Assembly: GCA_008933995.1 (NCBI GenBank)
Contig: WARS01000026.1
Location: 7,950,501-8,014,500 of the forward strand
Length of the DNA: 64,000 nucleotides
Reading direction: 5' to 3'
Source of the DNA: Datnioides undecimradiatus
Lineage: Eukaryota; Chordata; Actinopteri; Lobotiformes; Datnioididae
The notes beneath the pieces were generated by a model. It searched no databases. It had not been told where the DNA came from and was given only the letters and a program-made list of their open reading frames with translations. Shown here piece after piece: positions 21,785-33,400 of this stretch. Position 1 is the stretch's first letter; each line of letters opens with the position of its first letter. A program made the position numbers and the translations under genes.

Positions 21785-23832
21785 TGGCACGTGTGTTATT
21801 TTTAAGTCTCTATTTCCACTGACCAGTCAGGCCGACAACAACTGAGCTCATATATCTGTAGTGGTGGTCTGACACTGACACGTCCCTGGGGCCCACTGTG
21901 TCCAAGGTGGTTCAGCAGCTCTTGTATCAACACTATAGTTGGACATAGACACATGTGGGGGAATATTACCAGCTACCAACAACAAGCAATTACTGACCAG
22001 CTGGTATTACTGATCAGCACATTTTGAATAGAACTAATCTATAACGTCTGGTTAATCTCTCAGTTTTGGCAATGAAAGTATGTGGCATAAATTGGCATGT
22101 GTGAAGTTGTCAGTTGTCAGTTGCTACCAGGATCAAGTAGACCTGAGCATAATCTACAATCTATGTTACTACTGTCAAAGGATTACAATTGGAAATGCAG
22201 TAATTGTTACCAGTCTCGTTTATGTTCCATCACTCTGGCAATTTAGGGAAAACTCTCTCTAACTCAAAAGTGGCTGCATTTACATTTAATGTGTTCTTGG
22301 TTGCTTTCTAGCATTAGCCACACTGGTGAGCTTGCAAGTGTGTGAAACCTTTGGCTTCACTATAAGGATGGAAACCTCCAGAGTGCTGCAGTGTTCACTC
22401 TCTGGGGCTGACAATGAGCTTGATGAGTGAGTGATAGTAAGGTAATAGATTACATCTTTCCCAATACTGATCATAGGAGAACTAGTTGTATCTGGTGAGT
22501 CTGACTAAAAAGAAGTGTTGGGAGAGTTAACATATGATGACAAGCTGCCAGGGAATGGAGGTAAAGAGACTTATGGATGATGATTATACCCTTCAGTGAG
22601 CAAGTTACAGGTAGAGACCTAGATTTTGGGTTGTTGAAGGATGCTGGAGAGGCTGCTCCCTTGAGGTGAGGGTGCATGGCAGACTAAGCAGGGCTGGGCG
22701 TTAAGCACTGCTCTGTGGCAGTTTGAGTGAAGCAGCAGGTAGCTGGGGAGCTGTCCAAAGACATAACAGCTCTCAGGGGAAGCCAAGCAAAAGAGACGGG
22801 AATGGGAGGAAAAACCAAAAGAGCCCTGTAGGCCAAACACAAGCCATCTCTGTCCAGGGAAAATATACCTGCATGGCTCTGTTTCATCTAAAAGCTTTAT
22901 AGATATTATATACCATGCATAGAGATTATTTCTCTCTGCTCATGCGGTCTTGACAATATGAACCCAGAGTATTTACATATGTCACACATCACTGATTAAA
23001 AACCAAAGAGTCATCACTTCTTCTTGTTGATGCTGGGAGAGCTACGTAGGAGAAAACAAGCTTTCAAAAGCAATTTCAATGCAAACTCAGATGAGACCAC
23101 TGTGTTATTGCTTTAATACTGAGGGAGATTAGTTGTACCACTCCCTTCTGACAGCAGATGCCCAGCTGTACTGCAAGTCTTGCCTCTAATTGAGCCACCC
23201 TCTTACCACAAACACACGCACAAACGCACACACAACGGCTGCAAGGGATCAATACTCTTGTCATCAACTCAGCACCCCCCTCGCTGCACCATAAAGACCA
23301 TAATGATGGCTTTGTTTTCATAACGCCACATGTCATTGTTTCTCTATAGTGTTTATTCCCACCACAGATGGTTTTAGGTGTGAACCACAGAAAAGGGCTG
23401 ATGGTGAGTAAGAGTGAAACAGAGAGCCAATTCAGGGATCTGTTACCAAGCTGATGCCCTAACTAAAACCATATTTCTCTAGCTCGCTGGTGACATGTGC
23501 TTCTCAGGGGAAATACAGTATGAGGTGGGTCCTGCTTGCAAGCACTCCAGCTACTTGGAAAGATTTTTGAATTCAATACCGGGCAGCGTGGGAAGTGAAA
23601 TAAGACGTGCATTAGCTCCTGTGACATGTCCAAAAGGTAGCACTTACTTGTGACGGGTCATAGGCTTGTTTGGTGAATGGTGAGGGTTGAGTCCAGCCTT
23701 GTACAGGTTGTATCTGTTTCCATAGAAAGGATTGACATGACCTCCATAGAAAGTTCCTTTGCTGTCCACCACAGAAAGCAAAACTCCTAAGAGAAAGAAC
23801 TGTGCAACCAGTTGACACAACTTGGTCCTCAT
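9820..23832 (-). CDS. emilin3: emilin3, elastin microfibril interfacer 3 (six coding exons)
   Basis: Secreted extracellular-matrix glycoprotein; the zebrafish homologue is a notochord-sheath protein. Join on the minus strand: 23832-23648, 13613-13491, 12449-12127, 12012-11669, 11546-11196, 10965-9820. All junctions are GT-AG and all phases fit, giving 823 residues. Residues 1-25 form a signal peptide (LVAQFFLLGVLLSVVDS core). Residues 63-136 are an EMI domain with seven cysteines (65, 75, 93, 99, 126, 127, 135) and the motifs YVKAEY, GYKTVTELEWRCCPG. A Pro/Gly-rich linker (136-210) is followed by coiled coil to the end. SCCGQ (438-442) and GEITLLKVNINSVNRTL (647-663) match human EMILIN3 as I recall it. 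No C1q domain follows, as expected for EMILIN3 and unlike EMILIN1/2. N-glycosylation sequons are at 72, 494, 537, 626, 660, 681 and 791. It is slightly longer than the human protein (about 766). Teleost a or b copy is not resolved. Confidence 0.96.
11196..11546 (-). CDS. emilin3: emilin3 coding exon 5: coiled coil ending in SCCGQ
   Basis: Acceptor gtccttag|GGG; donor GGACAG|GTATGA; both phase 0; 117 codons. It encodes GMVLGHDGQLKKLLEGAIG, then LDEILDVKLAGVRAEILDGF, a heptad-rich segment. It ends in the vicinal cysteines of SCCGQ, also found in human EMILIN3, which could form inter-chain disulfides. Confidence 0.94.
11669..12012 (-). CDS. emilin3: emilin3 coding exon 4: start of coiled coil
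   Basis: Acceptor ttggaaatacag|GA at 12012; donor ATTCAG|GTATGG. It encodes GERLDRMEEDLRRLTQGLDT and, further on, VGFEVIPDG and KVTEVRDELRAK, which parallel human EMILIN3. A second in-frame acceptor (gggatttcag|GA, exon start 11991) would drop seven residues, NKFGISG. I prefer the upstream one because its pyrimidine tract is better. Confidence 0.93.
12127..12449 (-). CDS. emilin3: emilin3 coding exon 3: second half of EMI domain and Pro/Gly linker
   Basis: Acceptor ctgtccttcag|G; donor TACG|GTGAGA. It encodes YRTFYKPKYKVGYKTVTELE and WRCCPGYSGESC, completing the EMI domain. A linker rich in Pro, Gly and His (about residues 136-210) follows. Length 323 nt, ending in phase 1. Confidence 0.94.
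13491..13613 (-). CDS. emilin3: emilin3 coding exon 2: first half of EMI domain
   Basis: Acceptor ctgtccctacag|A; donor GTCAT|GTACGT. It encodes NHCAYVVQRNITCTMQDG, then YVKAEYTTKCIWGQKCPVV, with four of the seven EMI cysteines and an NIT sequon. Length is 123 nt. It starts by completing Lys62 and ends two bases into Met103. The donor is not strictly consensus but is the only one that restores the frame into exon 3. Confidence 0.92.
14357..14391. repeat. AT-rich simple repeat
   Basis: A run of TATATA with minor interruptions inside emilin3 intron 1. Confidence 0.85.
16011..16046. repeat. (GT)n(GA)n compound microsatellite
   Basis: A GT run with one interruption passes directly into a GA run, inside emilin3 intron 1. 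Confidence 0.93.
17441..17515. repeat. Decayed fish interspersed-repeat fragment
   Basis: The stretch tgtcagcatgctatcatttgctaatt (given here as start tgtcagcatg, end ttgctaatt) closely resembles a dispersed repeat I recall from percomorph genomes. That repeat carries tgttagcatgctaacatttg, then ctaatt. Identification is from memory and the borders are approximate. Confidence 0.35.
20060..20340 (-). mobile_element. Degraded non-LTR retrotransposon (LINE) fragment, 3' ORF region
   Basis: Read on the minus strand, the segment resembles the C-terminal part of a reverse-transcriptase ORF very common in fish. The order matches the family peptides LVRMPPGRLP, VFRA and GRPRTRWR (for example ggtagacccagaacatcctg at 20126-20145). 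Stops and indels break every frame, so it is long dead. It lies in the same orientation as emilin3, within intron 1. The exact clade (Rex, RTE or L2-like) was not assigned. Confidence 0.75.
21749..21780. repeat. (CA)n microsatellite
   Basis: An uninterrupted CA run of about 16 units in emilin3 intron 1. Confidence 0.95.
23648..23832 (-). CDS. emilin3: emilin3 coding exon 1: signal peptide and N-terminal segment
   Basis: The start ATG (23832-23830) opens MRTKLCQLVAQFFLLGVLL, a typical signal peptide. The exon then reads through GTFYGGHVNPFYGNRYNLYK and ends at CACAA|GTAAGTG, leaving two bases of a Lys codon (phase 2). This resembles the short N-terminal segment before the EMI domain in EMILINs. 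Any 5' UTR continues upstream of 23832. Confidence 0.92.
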
Positions 23833-24450
23833 TGTTTTTCCTTTTTTATCTAAGTCTTTAAAAGCTCAATTAATTCCACAGTCTTGAAAAATGTCTGTTG
23901 AGGAAAACAGGGTAAAAAGTGATAGTCGTAGCTTTCTCAGAGTGTGGTGTGGAAGTTCCCGGCTCACGTGCAGACAAGTCTTCTTCAGTGGGCCCTGAAG
24001 GAGACATGGAGCCCAAACAGCTGTAGCATCAGCAGCATCTCGCCCCAGTACTCTCTCAGTTCACACACTAACCACAGTCTGAGCACACAGGATAGAGCAG
24101 AGGGAAAACTAGTGAGGCTGAAGAGGGAGGGGAGAGGAAGAGGGGCAAGGAAAACAACACAAAGGTGTGCTGGAGGAGGGGAGAGGAGAAAGAGGAGAGC
24201 AGGACAGAGGAAAGAAGGAGGGAAGAGTGTGTGAGTGTGTCTCTAAGAAAGTTTCAGCTCCGTACACGCACACACACTCACACATACACACCACGCTAGC
24301 ATGTGTGAGACCTGCTGACTAGGCTCGACCCGCCAAGTCCTCTGCACTCTGCATGAGTGAGGTTGTGTGTGCAAGAAGCAGCGTGCTGCTCCGCTGCCTC
24401 TGAAGGGGCAGGCAGACAAGCAGCCTGTATTTGCATATCCCACCCCAACT
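23833..24450 (-). promoter_or_regulatory. Presumed emilin3 5' UTR and promoter region
   Basis: DNA immediately upstream of the emilin3 start codon. It is locally GC-richer than its surroundings. It holds an E-box CACGTG at 23965-23970, a purine-rich tract at 24117-24227 and an octamer ATTTGCAT at 24429-24436. No TATA box stands out. The transcription start cannot be placed from sequence alone, and an upstream non-coding exon is possible. Confidence 0.35.
24117..24227. repeat. Homopurine-rich (GA-rich) tract
   Basis: About 110 bases on the plus strand are almost all A and G, with a few interruptions. Such tracts can adopt H-DNA and bind GAGA-type factors. It lies about 300-400 bp upstream of the emilin3 ATG. 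Confidence 0.8.
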
Positions 24451-27400
24451 CCAGGCTGGCTGCTCTGTGCGGGGAGTGGGGGCTGACTGTTAATATGACT
24501 GACTCTTTCCCTCTTTCTTTGTTTACTTCTTTTTCACACATACATTAATGCAGACATGCACATTCAAATCAGATTGACAAAACAAAAAACTCTGATATTT
24601 CATTCTGCTTAAGCTCTTTTTCACCATACCTTCTCCTGTTTTGGATCAATACTCTCTATCTAAGTTCTTTAATCCCTTAACGATTTTATTTCTTTACCCT
24701 CTCCGTTTCTGTTTCCATCTGCTCTGGGAGCAGCTGTACATCAAAGGGCTGCCCCAGTGTGCAGTGCCATGTGCGTGGCAGCGGCTGCAGCCAACTAAGA
24801 CGCTGCAGATTTGGACACAATGGACCTCCTCCTTGCCTCGCTGCGGTCAGTCATTAAAAATCCCAGCCACAGCTTCAGTTGCGATCCACACCCCGACCCC
24901 CTGCTTATGTCTTACCGCACTTCCATGTATTTCTTGAATTCATGCATAACTGCCTCCTGTGTCTTTCAGGAGGTTTGCCCTGGGAATTACACTAATCAAT
25001 TCAGTTTCTTTAATAAGAGAGCGTCAGTGTTTGATCAATGTCTGAACTGATGTTTGTTGAGCCCTAAAAATGTCTCTGGACCTTTTTTGTTCAATTTTGG
25101 AACTGCAATGTTCTCTTTTATTATCCCTCCATGACCTTTCGCAAGTATGCTTTTTGAATGAATCAAACTCATAACAGCAAAAAAATAAAAAATAAAATAA
25201 TAGCATTACTTTCTTGAGGGATCTTGTAGTGTTTGTTTCTGGTCTTACACCAGGAAGTGACACAGTGATATTAATTTTCAAATCCAAGGTCATAAACAGG
25301 TGGCACTAGGGTGATACTCTTATACTGTGCAGTAGCTACTGTTGGCCTCGTTTGTCACAAAGTGGGAGCAAAACTGAAAGCCACTCTGACAGATGACAGA
25401 TTGAGTGTCTTTGTATTTACCACAGTCAAGACAGTTTAAAGTCAACACTTTAAACCAATGTGCAACTATGCCTCTGCGCTGGTCTCTGAGTTTCTGTTAG
25501 AATTATTTGAAAACGTTGTAAACTCTAGTACGACTGAGCCCACAAAATAGACCACAGGCTAGATGCACAATTTTATCTCCACGAGTCCCCATGTTATCAG
25601 TTAAAGGACAATGACCTGTGGGGAGCCCCAGCAAGACTTATCAGTGAGTCTGGCTGATTTTAAAAGCTACCCTGGGAAGAAAGACTTGGAGGGAAGACGG
25701 CTGTGTTTGAAATAGCCTCTTTGTTTGGACGGTTGGTTTGTGGTGTCCTTCTCACCTGTGTGTGGGCTACGCACCATTTACCCGGCTTTATTTGCTCTTC
25801 ATTTACTGGTCAGCGTGAAAGAAAAACACATAGCTTCAAGGTATGCTAAGAGACACATAAGTGGAAGAGTTTTCAAATACGCATATTTCAGACTCAAAAG
25901 TGCCAAAACAGACACAGAGAACTTAGATCTATCAACCAACGTGTGTAGGGGTGGACAAAATGTTTGAAGGACCCCTTGCTTTTGAGTTATGGTTCTTCAT
26001 ATCTTTTCATCTCATCCCATGGTATGCACCTTAGTATGGAATTTAACCTCTTGAGGCTCCTTTCCTTGGTACTGCACGTATTCAACAACAGTGAACAGTG
26101 TGTGAAGCTGCTGAAGTGCGTAGCTCCCTGCTGAAGATTCATCCCATCAGTCCCGAAACTATCACCTCACAAAAGCAGGGAGACAGTGAAAAGGAAACTA
26201 TTCCTAAATCTTTGGTTATTCTGGAAGACAGCTCGGCACTGAAATACCATTTTTCTCAGGAATGACTGGCACAGTTTGAAGCAGATGTCTGCCGCAGCAC
26301 ACTGTCCAGATGTTAAGGAAAAATGAGAGATATCTGTGAATCTTGCACTGTTAGTTAATGAGTTTATGCTAATTTAGAACAAGCAGTCCAAACAAAACAT
26401 ATCAAATAAAATAACAAGAGCAAAAGAATCAACATTTAGTCACAATGGGATATCTGCTGTAAGCCAAAAACTGAATTTTCTGTTTGAATTATTGCTGTAA
26501 TTAGTGAACCGAAATAGTTTCCATTGGTTATACATCTCACAAGTCTGAGGTTTGTTCCACTGGTTCACTTCCTTTTTCATTTACTTGTGCTTTATGTAGA
26601 ATAGATGGTCATTCTGCCAGTATTGGACTTCTTCTTTGCGCTACATCTGTGAGTAGTTTCAGATAAGTGTTCTTATCTGCTCTTGACAGATTCCATACTC
26701 TGAATAGAAATCTGAGAAGAGCTTCATGCAATATTTTAAAAGTCTGTAGCCTCTTGAGCTTTGGCTATTATAACAGTTTGGCCTTTATATTGAATACCAG
26801 GCAGTGATCAAAAAAATTATACTGCACAATGTGCAATTTCCTCATGTTTATATGGTTTTGGACTCAATCATATCCGGTTCCAATTGACATACAGGCTGTG
26901 TCCAGTTTTTCCCTTTAACTCCCCGAGCCTGATAGGTGCCATCAGTATGAAGAGTCTCTGCATACAGTCTTGCAGCGACAAGAGGCAAAGTTAATGAATC
27001 CACTTTAGCGAAACAGGACACCACTATTAGTTTCATTGGCCTAACCCCTCCATGAACCATCCCCGGCATCAGTCCTCTCTTTCCAGGATTTTTACAGGAC
27101 ATACTTTTATCAGATTTAGACAGGGGTACAGCCATACTGAGGGAGAAGTAGAGAAAAGGGATGGATTCCAGTTTAATGACATCAGCTACTTAGCAATGAG
27201 AAGGACACTTGATCCTCTCCTACAGTAGTGACCTGGGAAGCGACCTGATCTTGATGAAGAAATAAAGACACAGAGAATACCTGTCATTTATTTTCTTCTT
27301 CCCGAGGTAAGCAGGGAAGAGTTGGTGCACAAAAGAAAATCTTACCAAATGTCAACAATCTGTCGAGCCAGAGAGCAAGGCAATTCATCTGTAAGGTGCG

Positions 27401-30400
27401 GAAAAAGCAGCATTTTCGTAGTGCGTTTGATTTAAAAGCACCCAAAAAAAACCAAACTTCTACTTAAAGACATTAACTTGCAGTTACACCACTTGGTGCG
27501 TTAATTTCTAGGTGGTGTGACCCTCCATCACTTCCACCATAAAAATCTGCTCGTTAACATGTGACACCAGCAGTAAAATCAGGCCTCCATCTACAACAGT
27601 TCACGATGGACGGTGATAAATTACCCACTCTCTCCACTCCACGGGCAATAAAGACCCACTGGAGGTTTCCAACCAAAGAGAGAGGAAGTATTCGGTATTG
27701 GTTTGGGGATGGTAAGATTTCACATGGAGTTCACAGAAAATGTAGCTTTCACAGGAAGCTCACTATCACAAGAACAGATGAGACTCATGGTAAGCTCAAT
27801 TCCAACCTAAAAGCCTTAAAAACACATTTTCTCAATCAGTCTCTTACTATGAGTGATGGCATCCAACACAGACTGACTAAGCTTCTGCCAAATTTGGTAT
27901 AATTTCAGTTATTTCAAATACAAGTTTCTGTTTTTCATTTTCCTCCTCTCACTGGTTTGAGAGTTAGGAAAGGACACATACTTCTGTGCACCAATAAACA
28001 ACATTTGAATCAAAATCTGACATCACGACAGATGCTTGGTGACTACAGTCTTGAAGAGGCAAGTTAACTGAGTGTTGACCTTTAATAATTACCACCTAAA
28101 GATGCTTTTTACTGTGATTGCTGCTTAATTAGACATGGATATATTTCAGATGGTCGAGAAATGCTTATTTTATCTTTTCTATATCCATCATTTTTTTCTT
28201 GGTCTTGGATAAAACTAGATTTTAGATTTTTCCAAGCAGTATTTTCAAGAGTTGTCAACTGTGTTTCTTAACAATATGCCAAAGAGCTGCCATTGTGGAT
28301 GGAACCATTACAGACCTTTAAGTGAAGCAGACAAACACAGGGTTTTCACAGGGGTCAAAGGGGCCTTCCCGCGATGGAAACAGCTTCATTTTCCACAATA
28401 GGCCCAGAAGGATATGTACTCATAAAGATGTAGGTGTGGGAATGGTATGGCATTTCAGAGTGTACACAAAAATACACAACCATCACTTTCTCTTCTTTGC
28501 AACCCCTCAAGTCCCAAAGCTCCTCTCAGTGTCACTGGCACTCCATGTCAGGTATCTTGGTGTTTACCGTCTGTTCAGGACTACAAATGAGAGCCAAAGG
28601 GAGTGAATGGGATACAGTTAGAGAGGGAGGGCCATGTGTGTTTGAGACAGAGAGGCACCTCAGTGAGTCTTTGGTGGCAGCAGCGTCATGGCTGTGAGAA
28701 TGTGACAACTGTTGCTGCTGAAACAGAGTCCCAGTGTGAGCTGGAGATGACCCATAAACTTTCATCAAGGTTTCATCAGGGAGAGATGAAAAAGCTGCTT
28801 GTTGTCTAGGAATATCTGTGGCTCTTTGTTTGAACACTTGATTTTAGTTTCTGACACTGATAATCAAACAAGCACAAGACATTTATGTGTTCCAGTGAAG
28901 GGCTCACTGTGTTTATTGTTACAGTTGTTACAAATAATTATTGTAGAATATTGCCACACAAAAAGTTTTTTTTGTTGGTTTCTCTAAATATTCACTTTAC
29001 TTTTTAACATTTAGGTTTTTTGCTTTTTGCAATTACTTTTCGCAACTATGCCATGGTTCAAAGATCATGGTTCATCTCTAGCATGAGGAACCCAAAACAT
29101 TTGGTTGCACTTGGGTAAGTAAACACTTAAGGTTGTTACAGCTGATAAAAAGGTAAATGTTAATCAGGTCTGTGATGCATCCAGTCTCTTGCCTGAGCCT
29201 CCACACTACTTTCTGCATTAACACACGAGTTTTTCAAAATCATCCAAAATGGACAATATTCATATGATATTGAGGTGTCGTTGTTGCACCTTGTTCATGT
29301 TATAAGGGAAACAAGATCAGCGACCACATTAATATCTTTTATTTCTACTGTGTACTTTATTCACATGATTCCATCCTTCTTGTGTTCTGGCAGTTAATAG
29401 TTAAAAGTTAATAAAGAAACATATTTTTCCAGTAATCTAGATGACATGTTGTGTAATGCAGTGTTTATCAGAAATGAAACACAGTTAAAGCACACAATAG
29501 TACATTAAATACCTACAAAACCGAAATACTTACCTGTGATCATCATGTGGAGCAAAGCCATTTACCTCAGCTGCTGCTCAACAGTCTCCTTGTGTAGCTC
29601 TGAATGATTTGGTGGACATGTACTCAGTTTGTGCTGCTGCAGCAGTACTTGACAACATTTGTTGGTTGTATTTCATACAGTGTCAGCCAATTAATCACAG
29701 TTGTCAAGGTGAAAGACAATTTTTTCCTGTTCCTTCGGCAACTTGGCAATTGCTGTGGTTCATTCTTCACTACAATGATGGGAATAGCTGCTTCTGCTAA
29801 AAGGCATCACATGAGTGGATGTCTTAGCAATCCAGAAAGTGTTTGTGTGCTTGGAAAGGTTAGTAGAAAAGGGTGTTTCTTGTTTGGATGTTTTATTGCT
29901 CTTCTACAGATTTGCTTCAGTTGTAGTGGTGTCTGTTTGGAGTTCCAGAAAATTTCAGAGGGAGAAAATCAAAAGGCTGAGCTGCTGATTTGAGCCAGGG
30001 TCTGGACCATTTTTCATTCTTAGTGCGTCCCTGGTAGTAGCTGAGGTCATTTTTCTTTTGAATGTTGTTTGACAGGTGTCTTATGAGACATTTTGATACT
30101 TTTATGCAGCCAATTTCTGAAGCGATGAAATATGAAAACTAATATTTATACACATTGGTTGAATTGATTATGGGTATATTTACGCATAGTTTGCATGTTT
30201 GTTGCCCATTCATATATTTGTTCTATTGTACGATCTTTATTGAATTCTAGCATGCCTTAATCACACACAGGATCCGTAGCTGCATACTTTTTTTTAAGTT
30301 AACTCAAAGACATCCATGTAACAGCTTGCTCTTAAAGTCATTATTTAATCTACATCTACAACAGTGCTCCTGTTCTGCACATTAGGCTTCTGCTACAATA

Positions 30401-33400
30401 CAGCAACACTCATTACTAACCTTAAGCCCATATCCATGTACTTATGGTCATCTGCTTAATATCAATGCTACATGAGACTTCATGAGAGGAGACTGTTCCA
30501 ATATGCACAAGTTAATAATTAAATGCTACATAGCTGGAGTGTCTCAGCCAGGCTTGGCATGTCAGTGGATTGTTGAGTTTAGATTTATCCATCTAAATTT
30601 TCTATATGGTGCATTTTCCTCAGTGGTTGAAGGTAGCGGCTGGGTCCCAACCCACAAAGAGAAGATTGGCTTGGTGGAGAGTTATGGGGTCAAAGCATAG
30701 ACTTTAAATTTAACAGTACATTGTACAGACTCAGTATTCATACAGTGATCAATCTGTTCCGCGTGAGTTTGCTCACACAACTTTTTTGCCGATATCCCTG
30801 TTTATTCATGCGATCCTTGTTGAAAAAGTGACTGAGACAGGACACATCAACTTTCTTGGCAACTGGATAGGCACTGATACACATGTGGCATTGTATATGC
30901 CAGTGTCTGCTCTACCAAGATGCACTCAGTGTCCAGAGCAGATAGGTTGATTGGATTTGTTTAATTTAGAGTTTCAGCAAAGGATTTCAGCTCATCCCAG
31001 CAGCCGGTTTTATTGTGGAATGACATTTATGAATGTCAGATGATTTTTCTCAAGATCCCTCTGGAAGAAAGCAGTTTTACAAGAAGTTCTTTAACCACTG
31101 TTTCTACATCTTGATCTCTACATCAACTGAAATGTAATACATGTATGCCTGGAAGTTTACAGGTTAAACAGAATCACAGTGTATTGACATCATTTATCTA
31201 ACACAGCTTTTAAATGACCTAAATAATATCAGTATTCACCAACTGCTGAGCCTTGTGACAGTACTGGCTATATGCAGTCTATATGATTTATGGGTCAGCC
31301 ATATGAAGCATGAGCTCATTCCAGCCAGCACAGCATCTGTGCTCTGCCAAATGTGGTTGGTGCAATGCAAAATTACATTGGATTTGTAATCAATGCTGGC
31401 GCTCTGCAGGCACCAACATGCACACACACACACATGCATGCATAAGCTTCATACTCTCTCCAGTGGGTACGATAGTCTGCATCCAGTCCACATCTGGTTT
31501 ACATCATAGCCAGACCACCACTACCACCCAACCCAGATCTATCATGAGACACGCACACACAAATACATACACGCAGTTCAATCTCACTCATTTTTAATAC
31601 CTCATCATGCACAGCTCGTTCAGAGTGAAACACAGAAGCACAATGTTGTACTTTATCCCCCAGCAAGCAAACTGGCTTCACATTAATCCTCTGTGCTTCA
31701 ACACTGTAACATACAGCATCTTGACCTGCTCTTGGAATACATCAGCATATAGAAGTGTAGACACACATGTTAAAAGTGTCTGCATGTGAGCGTGCATGCA
31801 AACACTTAGTACTTTAATTGCTGGCTTTGTGTTTTATTGTAAATGCTGCAGAGCTGGTGGGGGTCAGCGGTCTGCAGAAAATATGAGGTGTGCTGAGATG
31901 AACACGCACTCACAATGAGCCCCTTGTTTCCTCGGCAATGTGTTCTCAGTTGCAAAGCAATTAAAGACTAGTTTACTAGCCAGGACTGCTCTTTTCTCTG
32001 CCTGTGACGCAATCCTTCAGGTTTGCCCAGCTGAAGGCTGAGTGATGGGCATGCACACAGACCGGCAAAGCACAAACACAGGCACATATGCACGTGCACG
32101 CAGTGGGAGACCTTACTACACGTGGACCCATACATGTGTGCACACATGCACAATCATACACACATCATTTAAGCCAAGCCAGAGTTGGCAGAAGGTAAAC
32201 ACTCTACATGATTGTAGCACAAGGCGTGCCCTGTACGAGGCTGCATTAGCCTCTTACCTTGCCAAACCTACAATGATGATAAATCTAGATGAGTGACAGA
32301 AACTTTACCATGAAGTCACAGTCATTAATGTGTTGACTCAACATGGATTTATTGAACACAGACCACAGTGTTAAACTGTTATTTATGCAACAACATATAT
32401 AAATGCCAGGGTGGAGTAGTTTAGTTGATGATGTCAACTTCCACCTGTTCAACCTTTTTTTGTAGATAAAGAAAAGAGAAATGGAAAGAAATTGCACTCA
32501 CCCAGTCACATTTCTCCCCCACTTCCTCTACAGTGTTTCCTGAATGAACTCATTGTTCATAATTTTTCTTTTCATTTTACACTGCCCACTGAAATGAATG
32601 CTGCTCTTATGCTTTACCAATATTTCATGTAGTCTAAAAAGACAGAAAGTGGTGATTGATTATTGGTCACAATTTAGGACAACGTTGTAAATGTCCTTCA
32701 TGTGTTTATTTGTTTTGCATTGACGGATGGATTCAGGGGTATAATTTCAGCAGAATATGAATTCATTCATCACCGGTGATCATTTTTAATCACATTATTT
32801 AAACAAAAAAGGTTAAACGATGCTCACTGTTACAACAAAAGCAAATCTTTGAGTTTGAGTATATTGTGAGGCTAAATATTATTGGTTCTCAGTGGGCCTG
32901 TATCCATGGCTCAGACTGGTATGTACTGTACAGGTTGTGTTTCTTTCTTAGAGAGACTACCACACCAGGCCAATGTGTCTTATGATAGCACTGCAGGGTG
33001 TGTGAACGGGCATAACTCTCTCCATGTGTGTAAGACATGATCTTTACCTTTTTTTTTCACTCTCTCTGAAACCTCTCCAACAGCAAAATAGACACACATG
33101 ATGAAGAAGGATTATTGTTATTTGGAGAGACTTGAAACAGGGTTCCACAGTATTTGGCCCACTCAGGGTCAGCGGGTTTAAGATTTTTGCTGTGGCTTAA
33201 GTGGGTGATGGGGTGAAAAAAGTCTTGGCCATAACTTTTTTTCTCATTTTATGCTCTTAGTTTTTTTTTTACGAGAAACAGTAAGAAAACATACTTTTCT
33301 AGTTATATTATACTATTATTCCTTTTATATCACTTCAGATTGGGACATCAGATTAACACATTGAAAAGGAGATCAGTCAATCTAATAATGTTATTTTTGT

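Larger units (their letters stand above)
13614..23647 (-). other. emilin3 intron 1 (10.0 kb)
   Basis: A phase-2 intron between the signal-peptide exon and the EMI exon. It contains a LINE remnant (20060-20340), a percomorph-type repeat remnant (17441-17515), GT/GA and CA microsatellites and pyrimidine-rich DNA (about 18380-18960). I found no internal exon that keeps the emilin3 frame. Its size relative to the other introns (1041, 114, 122 and 230 bp) makes it the likely home of intragenic regulatory DNA. Confidence 0.85.

Noticed and set aside
27561-27902. 113-codon plus-strand frame
   Set aside because: No recognisable domain, no good flanking splice sites or promoter, ordinary length for a stray frame in 64 kb.
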